64,000 nucleotides of DNA from M3007 sp046329435 (GTDB taxonomy: Bacteria > Bacteroidota > Bacteroidia > Chitinophagales > Saprospiraceae). The DNA lies in NCBI GenBank assembly GCA_046329435.1, contig JAXLUR010000001.1:372001-436000 (forward strand). Direction: 5' to 3'. Made by a program: the position numbers and the translations under genes. How positions within the stretch are numbered: the stretch's first letter is position 1; each line of letters opens with the position of its first letter. The notes under the pieces are model-generated. The model ran no database searches. It was not told where the DNA came from and saw nothing but the letters and a program-made list of their open reading frames with translations. Below, piece by piece: positions 28,186 through 36,181 of the stretch.

Positions 28186-29877
28186 TTAGCGCTCCGGAAA
28201 ATACTGCTGTTGCACGGTCAGGCCATGCGCAGACAGGGTGATTATTCTTGCATCAGACACGCCTGACACCATCGGAATATCCGTCTTGTTGTTGCCTTTC
28301 GGAAAGTTTTTCGTGTCGGACCAGACCACTGTTCCGTCGATGTTGTTCATCGAAAACGATGCATCGCCTGCTTCGGGCAGGTGAAATTCCACCTTGATGG
28401 TGGATGTGCTTAAATCGAAGGAAGCCGAAAGCAGCCGCAATTGCTTGTCGGGCGGGCTGTTCAGGGGCGCGTAGGAGGGGTAAAGGAGCGTTTTGTTGTC
28501 GTCAGACTTGACATCGAGTACAAACTCGACAAAGCCCAGGTCGGATTTGCCGGCCCGTATGTCGCTGATGGTGATGGTTTCGTACTTTTTGAGTGTTTTT
28601 TCTATTTGGTCGGCGAATTCTGGCGGGCAGCGACCGTTTTCAATCCGTGTGATACGGTCGTGATACCTCAGGTTGAAGCTCAGCGGTTCCAGCGGCTGTT
28701 TGTTTTTGTCCAAAACAACAGCCGGATTGCGCAGCATGTCCAGAATTTCTCCCCGGGTAAGGCTTTTGGCACTGGCCATCTGTCGCTGACCGCGCAGTGC
28801 GGAGCCGTCGATTTTTAAAAAAGACTGATCGTGGACGCTCAAAAAATTGAATTCATAGGCGCCCCAGGAAAAGGTAAGGCTTTTGCGGTCCGAGCGCCGC
28901 AACGATACCCTCGGGTCGCCGTCTTCGACCAACGTGAAAGAAGCCACACGGATACGGCCCAATTCTTCCATATTGTATATTGTACTGTCGATCCTTACGA
29001 GAGCGGAACCACTGGCAGCCGGGAATAACAAATACAGGGTGTCGCTCGCCGGTTGATGCACGGTTGCGCTGGCGGTGTCCCAGGCATAAATATCGACAGC
29101 GGTACCCGGTTTTATCTCATTCTCCATGCTGCGCAGCTGGCTGCGCAGTTCGGAGAGTGAAAATTGTTGGGAGGAGCCTCCGCTGTCTTTTCTGAACTGG
29201 CGAAATCCTTTGTTGCTATTGAACGCGAACTCCCACTGTTCGGGGCGTTCGACCCTGCCGTTTGGGAAAAACCATAGGGGCTCGGCATCCAGGATATTCC
29301 AAAATTCATCAGGCGTAAAAAATTCGCGGCTTTTTTCATCAAAGCGTTCGGTTCCCCACTGGACATACCCTACATCGAGCCGGGTCGAATTGCCGTCACC
29401 AGGCACAGGAATCCTCTTCCCGTCGGGTTTGATTATTTTTTCCCTGACGGGAAAAATGACCCGCACCATGCCGGTATGATTGTCGGGCAATGCGATCTGG
29501 CTGATGAGGACCACCGTGGAATCGGTCCAGGACTGGGACAACTCGATGATTTTCGGGCGGATGGAGTCGTATATTCCTGGATTGTAGTACGCGCTCCGAA
29601 CCGGCAGATCGCCAAGCATAAAAGAGCATTCGGGTCGCAAGGCCTGGCCGTCCCAAATCCTGGGTTCGCGTTTGATGGCGTTGCAAAAATCGTTGAGGGA
29701 GGTCCGAATTTCGCCCTGGTATTGTCCGCTGCTTTCGTCGAAAGTGAAGCGGCTCTGCACGGTACCCCAGTAGAAGATGTAAGGGCTGTCGTGGCGCGAA
29801 TCACGGGAAAATGCCGGCAGCAACAGGCAAATGGCTACGGCACAAAAGGCCAACAGGAACAGGCGATTGTTTGTCAT
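28186..29877 (-). CDS. Secreted hypothetical protein with GldM-C-terminal-like region
   Basis: A 563-aa exported protein (signal MTNNRLFLLAFCAVAICLLLP). I do not recognise a full-length family. Two parts are suggestive. Residues ~370-475 (SLTRGEILDMLRNPAVVLDK, LSFNLRYHDRI, QIEKTLKKYETITISDIRAG) read like the GldM C-terminal beta-domains of the T9SS/gliding machinery. The last ~80 residues (LRLLSASFDLSTSTIKVEFH, GDASFSMNNIDGTVVW) look like a T9SS-sorting-type beta-sandwich without a clean terminal motif. Both are inferences. It stands alone between two convergent or co-directional neighbours. Confidence 0.7.
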   Translation of the reverse strand: MTNNRLFLLAFCAVAICLLLPAFSRDSRHDSPYIFYWGTVQSRFTFDESSGQYQGEIRTSLNDFCNAIKREPRIWDGQALRPECSFMLGDLPVRSAYYNPGIYDSIRPKIIELSQSWTDSTVVLISQIALPDNHTGMVRVIFPVREKIIKPDGKRIPVPGDGNSTRLDVGYVQWGTERFDEKSREFFTPDEFWNILDAEPLWFFPNGRVERPEQWEFAFNSNKGFRQFRKDSGGSSQQFSLSELRSQLRSMENEIKPGTAVDIYAWDTASATVHQPASDTLYLLFPAASGSALVRIDSTIYNMEELGRIRVASFTLVEDGDPRVSLRRSDRKSLTFSWGAYEFNFLSVHDQSFLKIDGSALRGQRQMASAKSLTRGEILDMLRNPAVVLDKNKQPLEPLSFNLRYHDRITRIENGRCPPEFADQIEKTLKKYETITISDIRAGKSDLGFVEFVLDVKSDDNKTLLYPSYAPLNSPPDKQLRLLSASFDLSTSTIKVEFHLPEAGDASFSMNNIDGTVVWSDTKNFPKGNNKTDIPMVSGVSDARIITLSAHGLTVQQQYFPER

Positions 29878-30044
29878 GTTTGAACGGTCTGGCGGTGGAA
29901 GGAAGCGCTTGTATTGCTACAAACTTTCAACAAAAAAATGGCAGGCAACCTGTTTTTGTCTCGTTTAACCAAAGGTTTGCAAATAGCTGCGAACCCGGTC
30001 GGACGGCCAGTCCGGGTGTTTTTCAGGGGGGCATAACGGGAAAT

Positions 30045-30079
30045 AAAAAGGGCGAACGCAGTTGCTGCTGCGTTCGCCC
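30045..30079 (-). terminator. Rho-independent terminator of the thiolase gene
   Basis: A 12-bp perfect stem (30050-30061 with 30068-30079, GGGCGAACGCAG core) with a 6-nt loop. In the leftward direction it is followed by TTTTTATTT (30049 down to 30041). It lies 21 bp beyond the thiolase stop. Confidence 0.85.
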
Positions 30080-30099
30080 CTGTCTTTTTTGTGTCGATG

Positions 30100-31278
30100 T
30101 TACACCCGTTCGATCACAATCGCAGTGGCGCCGCCGCCGCCGTTGCAAATGGCTGCCAGGCCCAGCGAGCCATCTTTGCGGTGCAGCACATTGTTGAGGG
30201 TGGTTACGATACGTGCGCCGGAAGCGCCCAGCGGGTGGCCCAGCGACACGGCGCCGCCGAACACATTGGTCTGATCGTGGCGGATGCCCATTTCCTGTTC
30301 AAAAGCGAGGGCTACCACCGAAAAGGCTTCGTTGACCTCGAAAAAGTCGATATCGCTGGCCAGGAGGCCGGCCATTTTGAGCGCTTTGGGCGCTGCGATG
30401 GTTGGCGTGGTGGTGAACCACTCGGGCGCCTGTTCGGCGTCGGCGAATCCGCGAATCCTGGCCACTGGTTTCAGGCCGTAACGCTGCACGGCTTCGGCAC
30501 TGGCGAGCATCAGCGCCGCAGCGCCGTCGTTGATCGTACTGGCGTTGGCAGCGGTCACCGTACCATCTGGCGTAAAAGCGGGTCGCAGTCCAGGGATTTT
30601 ATCAAACATGACCTTTTTGTACTCCTCATCGGTCGTGATCTGCAAGGGATCCCCCTTTTTCTGCGGAATCTCCACGGGCACAATTTCCGTCTGAAACATG
30701 CCCGATTCGGTAGCCGCGGCCGCGCGCTGGTAGGAGTCGATGGCGAAAGCGTCCTGGGCTTCCCGGCTGATGCCGAATTTCACAGCCGTTGCGTCGGCGC
30801 AGACGCCCATTGCTTTTTGGTTGTACACATCGGTCAGGCCGTCCTTGGCAAGGCCATCGACCAGTTCGGCATTGCCGTATTTGTAGCCCCAGCGGGCATT
30901 GGGCAGGTAGTACGGAATCTGCGACATGTTTTCCATGCCGCCGGCCACGACGATGTCGTTGAGGCCCAGCATGATGGATTGCGCGCCGAAAGTGATGGCT
31001 TTCATCCCTGAAGCGCACACCTTGTTGATCGTGGTGCAGGGAACATGGTCGGGCAAGCCGGCGAAGCGGGCAGCCTGCCTGGCCGGCGCCTGGCCGAGAT
31101 TGGCGCTGACAACATTGCCCATCAGCACTTCATTTACCTGGTCGGGTTGGATGCCTGCCTGCGCGAGCGCGCCCTTGATCGCCGCGGCGCCCAGCTGGGT
31201 GGCGCCCACGCCCGACAAGTTCCCGCCGAAACTTCCGATCGGCGTACGTACGGCAGCAACGATGAATACTTCTTTCAT
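30100..31278 (-). CDS. Acetyl-CoA C-acetyltransferase (thiolase)
   Basis: A 392-aa thiolase II. The nucleophile is Cys88 in NKVCASGMKAI, the catalytic His348 is in SLGHPLGASGARI, and Cys378 is in AICNGGGGATA. It condenses two acetyl-CoA or cleaves acetoacetyl-CoA; a broader beta-ketothiolase is possible. The frame is open far upstream (to 31809), but MKEVFIVAAVRTPIGSFGG is the universal thiolase N-terminus, and a TACCTTTG promoter box lies 34-41 bp upstream of this ATG, making a longer protein unlikely. A strong terminator follows. Confidence 0.95.
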   Translation of the reverse strand: MKEVFIVAAVRTPIGSFGGNLSGVGATQLGAAAIKGALAQAGIQPDQVNEVLMGNVVSANLGQAPARQAARFAGLPDHVPCTTINKVCASGMKAITFGAQSIMLGLNDIVVAGGMENMSQIPYYLPNARWGYKYGNAELVDGLAKDGLTDVYNQKAMGVCADATAVKFGISREAQDAFAIDSYQRAAAATESGMFQTEIVPVEIPQKKGDPLQITTDEEYKKVMFDKIPGLRPAFTPDGTVTAANASTINDGAAALMLASAEAVQRYGLKPVARIRGFADAEQAPEWFTTTPTIAAPKALKMAGLLASDIDFFEVNEAFSVVALAFEQEMGIRHDQTNVFGGAVSLGHPLGASGARIVTTLNNVLHRKDGSLGLAAICNGGGGATAIVIERV

Positions 31279-31300
31279 GAAAAGAGTTGTGGTGGTGAAA

Positions 31301-31319
31301 TATCTTTGGCGCAAAGGTA
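31301..31319. promoter_or_regulatory. Overlapping face-to-face promoters for thiolase and DUF3667 genes
   Basis: TATCTTTG on the + strand (31301-31308) and TACCTTTG on the - strand (31319 to 31312) are both perfect TAnnTTTG -7 boxes, pointing at each other with only GCG between. Each predicted start site falls in the other's -7 box. Leaders would be about 30 nt for both the rightward (31345) and the leftward (31278) gene. -33 boxes are not clear. Confidence 0.6.
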
Positions 31320-31344
31320 GGACGTTTGAAAGCCAACCCGTGCC

Positions 31345-32097
31345 ATGACAACTTGTAAAAACTGCGGGGCAGCGTTTGAAGGCAAATATTGCCCCGAATG
31401 CAGTCAGAAAGCCAGTACAAGGCGTATTGTGACCCGCGATCTTTTTACCGATCTGTTTAAAAAACTCATTCCGTGGGACAAAGGTTTTTTGTTCACCTTG
31501 CGGCGGCTCTTGAGTTCGCCGGGCAAGATGGTGCGCAGTTATCTGGACGGCCACAGGGTAGCCTATTCGAAACCGCTGAGTTTTTTGTTTTTCGTCACGG
31601 CCGTAGTTCTTCTGGCTTTCGATCAGGATCTGTTCGTGCGCAGCATGGAAGCCAATTCCGGGCAGAACATACAAGGCAACCAGCAGGTTATGCACCTGGC
31701 CAACTGGGTCTTTTCGCACATGTCGCTGGTCATGCTGGGCCTGATTCCATTTCTGGCGCTTTGTTCCAAACTGTTTTTTCGACGCGAATCCGTCAATTAC
31801 GCCGAGCATCTCGTGTTCAATGTTTACCTTATGGCCGGTTGCATGTTGTTGAGTATTCCCCTGCTGATTTGGGTCGATCTCTTTGGAATGATTAAGCCCA
31901 GCCCTCTTGTTGGTTTTGTCGGCGCTTTACCGTATCTTATTTTTTTCGGCTGGGGTTACGCGCAATTTTTTACCAGCGGCGGACCCTGGCTGCGCGCATT
32001 CAAATCCATGCTGGTGTACAGCATCGGTTACTTGCTATATATCTTTTTTATTGGCATTGCCGTCGCAATCGGGCTGTTGTTGAGCATGGCCTTCTAA
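31345..32097 (+). CDS. DUF3667 domain-containing membrane protein
   Basis: A 250-aa protein. An N-terminal zinc ribbon (TCKNCGAAFEGKYCPECSQK, four Cys at ~4-19) is followed by the family stretch ending in RRLLSSPGKMVRSYLDGHR, and then four to five transmembrane segments. The SKPLSFLFF segment at the start of the membrane part is the usual DUF3667 hallmark. No function is established. It is divergent from the thiolase gene and shares the promoter region. Confidence 0.88.
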   Translation: MTTCKNCGAAFEGKYCPECSQKASTRRIVTRDLFTDLFKKLIPWDKGFLFTLRRLLSSPGKMVRSYLDGHRVAYSKPLSFLFFVTAVVLLAFDQDLFVRSMEANSGQNIQGNQQVMHLANWVFSHMSLVMLGLIPFLALCSKLFFRRESVNYAEHLVFNVYLMAGCMLLSIPLLIWVDLFGMIKPSPLVGFVGALPYLIFFGWGYAQFFTSGGPWLRAFKSMLVYSIGYLLYIFFIGIAVAIGLLLSMAF

Positions 32098-32248
32098 ATG
32101 GCAAGCCCCCGGCAGGGGCAATATGTCGTTTTTGATTTCAGAAAAAAATTTGGGGATAACTTGATTTGACAAAGGGGTTTCGGCTGAACAAGTCCGAGCC
32201 CTTTTTTTATATTGAATTTTGTTTTTACACAAAATATTGATTTTATAT

Positions 32249-32281
32249 TTTGGCCAAAACGCGGTATGATAAATATCTTTG
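32249..32281 (+). promoter_or_regulatory. Bacteroidota promoter of the rhodanese-like gene
   Basis: TTTG (-33, 32249-32252), a 21-bp spacer and TATCTTTG (-7, 32274-32281) fit the consensus. The predicted start is near 32286, giving a ~47-nt leader before the ATG at 32333. The rest of 32098-32248 is AT-rich and shows no gene. Confidence 0.65.
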
Positions 32282-32332
32282 CTGTTGTAATTCAGATTTT
32301 TATTTTAGATTTTTATAAAATACCACAACATC

Positions 32333-32662
32333 ATGTCTATCGCCATTCAACGCCTCTCCCCTCGCGAAGCCTATGCAGAATACATCCTCGGGGGTGTGCT
32401 CGTCGATGTGCGCAACCGCGAAGAATCTTCCATCAAAGCCTTGGGTATCAAACAATTGTACTCGGTGCCCATGAATGAACTCGGCGAGCGCCTGTCGGAA
32501 ATTCCGGCCAATCGCACCATCATTCTGGTTTCCCGCTACGGGAACACCGGCCGCGACGCCGCCAATTACCTGGCCGAACATGGTTATGAGCACGTGGCAC
32601 TCGTCGAGGGCGGTTTTTCTGCCTGGGAAAGCGAGGGTTTGCCTGTCAGTTATTCCGCATAA
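32333..32662 (+). CDS. Rhodanese-fold protein lacking the catalytic cysteine
   Basis: A 109-aa single-domain rhodanese fold: LSPREAYAEYILGGVLVDVRNREE, a HxxxS-like NELGERL helix, then IILVSRYGNTGRDAANYL where the active-site loop should read CRxGxR. The expected Cys is Ser67, so persulfide transfer is not possible by the normal route. The C-terminal YEHVALVEGGFSAWESEGLPV is otherwise canonical. It may be a sensor or binding protein rather than a sulfurtransferase. It is monocistronic, with its own promoter and terminator. Confidence 0.9.
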   Translation: MSIAIQRLSPREAYAEYILGGVLVDVRNREESSIKALGIKQLYSVPMNELGERLSEIPANRTIILVSRYGNTGRDAANYLAEHGYEHVALVEGGFSAWESEGLPVSYSA

Positions 32663-32688
32663 ACAAAACACACTCAGCGGCAGTTTAG

Positions 32689-32732
32689 CGGCGCGCCGGG
32701 GCGACCTTTTTGTCTCCGGCGCGCCGTTTTTT
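32689..32732 (+). terminator. Rho-independent terminator after the rhodanese-like gene
   Basis: An 11-bp perfect stem (32689-32699 with 32716-32726, CGGCGCGCCGG) with a 16-nt loop that can itself pair, followed by TTTTTT at 32727-32732. The convergent metalloprotease-like gene ends at its edge. Confidence 0.85.
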
Positions 32733-33360
32733 ATTCCGTAGAAATGCTTCGTCTGATAATTTTTTCAAAAACAGGCAGGTACTCGGGCCTGTTTTCGCAC
32801 CAGCGTGGCGCCTGGCCGGTTGAAAGACGGAAGTAGTCGGCTACGATGTCGCCCTGTTGTTCGTAATTGAAGGCTTCCAGCCCCTGGCCTTGTCGGGCTG
32901 CGCGATACAGCGCATCCATGCCGCCGTAGTTGTAGCCCCGGGCAGTTCGTTGCGCCCACAAGGCGCAGGCAATATACCCGGCCCCATGTCGCTGAAACTG
33001 CCAGATATGCACCATTTCATGGATAAAATGCGCTGCAGACAAAGGCCCCCAGCTGTTGATTACCTGAAACCCCACATAAGCAAAATTCCCCCGTCGACAG
33101 CCGACGACAGCCTTTTCATCTATCCGTACACGACTGTAATCGATCGAGTTACCCAGAATGCTTCGGGCCAGGCGTATTTCTTCTTCCGACAAAAGACGGG
33201 TATTTCTTTTGATCCGGCCGTTCAGCCAGACGACCAAAACTGGTATGCCCATGCATTCGGCCGCGATCAGCAGGCGTTCGAACAAAATCCAGGCTGGATG
33301 AGCGGTGAAAACCCCGTGTCTGGGGCGCTTCCGCAACAAACGACGCCAGCGCTCTATCAT
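32731..33360 (-). CDS. Putative zinc-metalloprotease-like protein (HExxH)
   Basis: A 209-aa protein with AHFIHEMVHIWQFQRHG around residue 117, an HExxH zinc-binding motif with a following His as in DUF4157-like or minimal metalloproteases, plus a conserved GFQVINSWGPLS just before it. The C-terminus has NYEQQGDIVADYFRL, whose acidic residues could supply the third ligand. There is one hydrophobic segment near the N-terminus (ILFERLLIAAECMGIPVLVVW) and no signal peptidase site. The start ATG at 33360 overlaps the stop of the permease gene by 4 bp (translational coupling). The target is unknown. Confidence 0.72.
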   Translation of the reverse strand: MIERWRRLLRKRPRHGVFTAHPAWILFERLLIAAECMGIPVLVVWLNGRIKRNTRLLSEEEIRLARSILGNSIDYSRVRIDEKAVVGCRRGNFAYVGFQVINSWGPLSAAHFIHEMVHIWQFQRHGAGYIACALWAQRTARGYNYGGMDALYRAARQGQGLEAFNYEQQGDIVADYFRLSTGQAPRWCENRPEYLPVFEKIIRRSISTE

Positions 33361-34658
33361 TTGAACTGAATGGCGCGCACGGGCGCGATGCGCGATACCA
33401 CAAGGGAGGGAATCAGAAGGAAGATCAGGGTGATGAGCAAGGTACCTGCATTGACGCCGATAACCGACCACCATTGCACCTCGACGGGGGCGTAGGACAA
33501 ATAATAGTCGGCCTCGTTCAGCCGGATCAGGTGGAAATGGTCCTGCAGGTAACAAAAGCCCAGGCCGATCAGGTTGCCCCAGAACATGCCCGTCAGGGTA
33601 ATCACGGCTGCGTGGTACAGGAAAATCTGCCGGATACGGCCATTGGTTTCACCCAACGCTTTCAGGATGCCGATCATGGTGGTGCGTTCGAGTACCAGCA
33701 CCAGCAATGCGGTAATCATGTTGATGATCGCTACGGCCAGCATCAGGGTCAGGATGACGATCTCGTTGTAATCCTGCAATTGCAGCCACTCGAAAATAGC
33801 CGGAAACTTGTCGCGAATGCTCACGCTGAGCAGGTCATCAGGCAATACTTCACTGTAAATGTAGCAGTTGTACGCGTCGATATCGCGGATGTCGTCGAGC
33901 CAAACCTCAAAGCCTGCCACTTCGTTTTCTTTCCAGCCGAGCAGGCTTTGCACATGGCGGAGGTCGCAGAGCGCGAATTTCCGGTCGTATTCTTCCAGGC
34001 CTGTTTTATAAATCCCGCAGACCTGAAACAGTCGTTTCAACTGCTCGCCTTCCTTGACGAAATAGACGACAAACTTGTCGCCCACGCCTACCTGCAGGCG
34101 GTCGGCCGTTTGCCGGCTGATCAAAATATCGCGGGAAGGAAGGCTGTCGTTCCAGGCAATGGGCTGGCCTTCGAGCAGGTAGGGGCGAAGGTTTTCCCAG
34201 TCAAAATCGGAACCGACGCCTTTGAGCAAAATGCCTTCCATATCCGTTTTTGTGCGAATAATGCCCGGTTTGTGCGCAAAAACCTGGATATGCCGCACCC
34301 CGCCATAGGTTCGGGTCCGATGCAGATCGGGGCACACTTCGTCGTCTTTCAATTCGCGCAGCAATTCGGAAGAAATACCTCTGATGGTGTCGATCGACGG
34401 GTAAAATTCCTGGTCGCGGGGAATAGCGCGCGGTTCGAAAGAAAGGGAGTAGCCCGTGTCGGAAATATGGATATGGCCCCAGAACTCGAATATTTTACGG
34501 CTGATCTCGTTTTTGAAACCTGCGATCAGGGCTGTAGCTACGATCATGACAGCCACGCTGAGCGCTACCGCCACGATGGCAATACGAATGATCAGGCGGG
34601 AAAAATTGCGGCCGCTGGCAAAAGCAATGCGGCGGGCCAAAAAGAATGGAAGATTCAA
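33357..34658 (-). CDS. LolC/LolE-family ABC transporter permease
   Basis: A 433-aa FtsX-fold permease with an N-terminal TM (RIAIVAVALSVAVMIVATALIAGF), a large periplasmic domain, and three C-terminal TMs (IVILTLMLAVAIINMITALLV, then two more). Homologues start MN-P-F-A-R, which fits LNLPFFLARR with a TTG start at 34658. An upstream ATG at 34733 is in frame, but a TACCTTTG -7 box at 34696-34703 lies between the two starts, so a transcript from it could only use the shorter form. It probably transfers lipoproteins to the outer membrane. The ATPase partner is not adjacent. It overlaps the downstream protease gene by 4 bp. Confidence 0.88.
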   Translation of the reverse strand: MNLPFFLARRIAFASGRNFSRLIIRIAIVAVALSVAVMIVATALIAGFKNEISRKIFEFWGHIHISDTGYSLSFEPRAIPRDQEFYPSIDTIRGISSELLRELKDDEVCPDLHRTRTYGGVRHIQVFAHKPGIIRTKTDMEGILLKGVGSDFDWENLRPYLLEGQPIAWNDSLPSRDILISRQTADRLQVGVGDKFVVYFVKEGEQLKRLFQVCGIYKTGLEEYDRKFALCDLRHVQSLLGWKENEVAGFEVWLDDIRDIDAYNCYIYSEVLPDDLLSVSIRDKFPAIFEWLQLQDYNEIVILTLMLAVAIINMITALLVLVLERTTMIGILKALGETNGRIRQIFLYHAAVITLTGMFWGNLIGLGFCYLQDHFHLIRLNEADYYLSYAPVEVQWWSVIGVNAGTLLITLIFLLIPSLVVSRIAPVRAIQFK

Positions 34659-34695
34659 AACAGCCTTTATGAATCGTGGGTCAAACGGATCGGGA

Positions 34696-34703
34696 CAAAG
34701 GTA
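34696..34703 (-). promoter_or_regulatory. -7 promoter element of the LolE-like permease
   Basis: TACCTTTG on the - strand. Its predicted start site (~34691) lies downstream of the ATG at 34733, which supports the TTG start at 34658. Confidence 0.5.
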
Positions 34704-34820
34704 ATGGGCATTTTGACGGGAAAGAATACGCACTTAATTTTGCGCCCCGGCGACGAAACTTTTTTCTGCCAAATAAAATTTTATCCGGACACTACAAACG
34801 CTGTCGCCGTCACCTGACTC

Positions 34821-36104
34821 ATGCATAACTTTCTCGAAGAACTCCGCTGGCGCGGCCTGATCCACGACATGACCCCCGGTCTGGAAGAACACCTGAAACA
34901 AAACGCTCCTGTCAAGGGCTATATCGGTTTCGACCCGACCGCCCCCTCCCTGACCATCGGCAACTACGTCCAGATCATGCTGCTCACTTTCCTGCAACGC
35001 GCCGGCCATCAGCCGGTTGTGCTCATGGGCGGCGCCACCGGCCGCATCGGCGACCCTTCCGGAAAAGACGCAGAACGCGAGTTGAAAAGCTACGACGAAC
35101 TCGACCGCAACACTGCCCATCAGGTGGAGCAAATGAAAGCCTTGCTCCAGTTCGATCCGGCCACGCCCAACCACGCCGTAATGGTCAATAACCTGGATTT
35201 TTACCAGAACATGAACGTGCTGGCTTTTCTGCGCGACGTGGGCAAGTACCTGACGGTCAACTACATGATGTCCAAAGAAAGCGTCAAACGCCGTATCGAA
35301 TCCGAATCGGGCATTTCTTTCACGGAGTTCAGCTATCAGCTGCTCCAGGGCTACGATTTTGTGCTGCTCAACCGCCAGCACGGTGTGACCCTGCAAATGG
35401 GCGGCAGCGACCAGTTTGGCAATATCACCGCCGGCGTTGAACTGGCCCGAAAGATCGACGATACAAAAGTGTTCGCCGTTACCACCCCTTTGCTTACCAA
35501 AGCCGACGGCACCAAATTCGGCAAAAGCACCTCGGGCAATATTTGGCTCGATGCCAAACTGACCAGCCCCTACCGCTTCTACCAGTTCTGGATCAATGCA
35601 GATGACCGCGATTTGCCCAAATTTTTGCGTTATTTCTCCCTGAAAACCCGCGAAGAAATCGAGGCGCTGGAATCAAGCGAAAGCCCTACCGCCCTGAAAC
35701 GAATTTTTGCCGAAGAAATCACCCGCCGCATCCACGGCGACAAGGCCTTCGAATCGGTCCTGGCCGTGTCCGAATTGCTCTTCGACCCCAAGGCCGGCCC
35801 GGAGACCCTCGCCCGTCTCGATGCCGATACCCTGGCCCAGGTCGCCGAAGAAATCCCCTCGCCTTCCGTTGCCGCAGGCATACTCGACGGCGGCATTGCG
35901 CTGCTTGATTTTTTGTCCGAGCACACGGGCATTCTGAGCAGCCGCAGCGAGGCCAAGAAAGCCATCCAGGGCAATGCCATTTCCGTCAACAAGCACAAAA
36001 TCAGCGCATTGGATGCGCTGATTTCCCGCGAGGATCTGCTGCATGGCGTTTATATCATGATCGAGAACGGGAAAAAGAACAAGTTTTTGGTAAAAGTGAA
36101 TTAA
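34821..36104 (+). CDS. tyrS: Tyrosyl-tRNA synthetase with altered HIGH motif
   Basis: A 427-aa class Ic synthetase. YIGFDPTAPSLTIGNYVQIM holds the HIGH-equivalent as TIGN (45-48): the first His is Thr and the last is Asn. The KMSKS-equivalent is KFGKS (~231-235), the tyrosine-binding GGATGRIGDPSGK is intact, and the C-terminal S4 domain (AKKAIQGNAISVNKHK) is present. Several Bacteroidota TyrRS have His-x-Gly-(Ser/Asn) here, so Asn48 is unremarkable but Thr45 is not. Everything else indicates a functional enzyme. Confidence 0.95.
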   Translation: MHNFLEELRWRGLIHDMTPGLEEHLKQNAPVKGYIGFDPTAPSLTIGNYVQIMLLTFLQRAGHQPVVLMGGATGRIGDPSGKDAERELKSYDELDRNTAHQVEQMKALLQFDPATPNHAVMVNNLDFYQNMNVLAFLRDVGKYLTVNYMMSKESVKRRIESESGISFTEFSYQLLQGYDFVLLNRQHGVTLQMGGSDQFGNITAGVELARKIDDTKVFAVTTPLLTKADGTKFGKSTSGNIWLDAKLTSPYRFYQFWINADDRDLPKFLRYFSLKTREEIEALESSESPTALKRIFAEEITRRIHGDKAFESVLAVSELLFDPKAGPETLARLDADTLAQVAEEIPSPSVAAGILDGGIALLDFLSEHTGILSSRSEAKKAIQGNAISVNKHKISALDALISREDLLHGVYIMIENGKKNKFLVKVN

Positions 36105-36117
36105 TGCTCCCGTTCAG

Positions 36118-36170
36118 GCTACAAACAGCAATGCCCCGCAGTACGACTGCGGGGCATTGCTGTTTGTAGC
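36118..36170. terminator. Bidirectional terminator with a 24-bp perfect stem
   Basis: 36118-36141 and 36147-36170 are perfect reverse complements with a 5-nt loop (TACGA). A GC core (GCCCCGCAG) is flanked by A/T on both sides. It lies between the ends of tyrS and the leftward barrel gene, 14 and 12 bp away. Confidence 0.9.
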
Positions 36171-36181
36171 GACTCTGCGTT

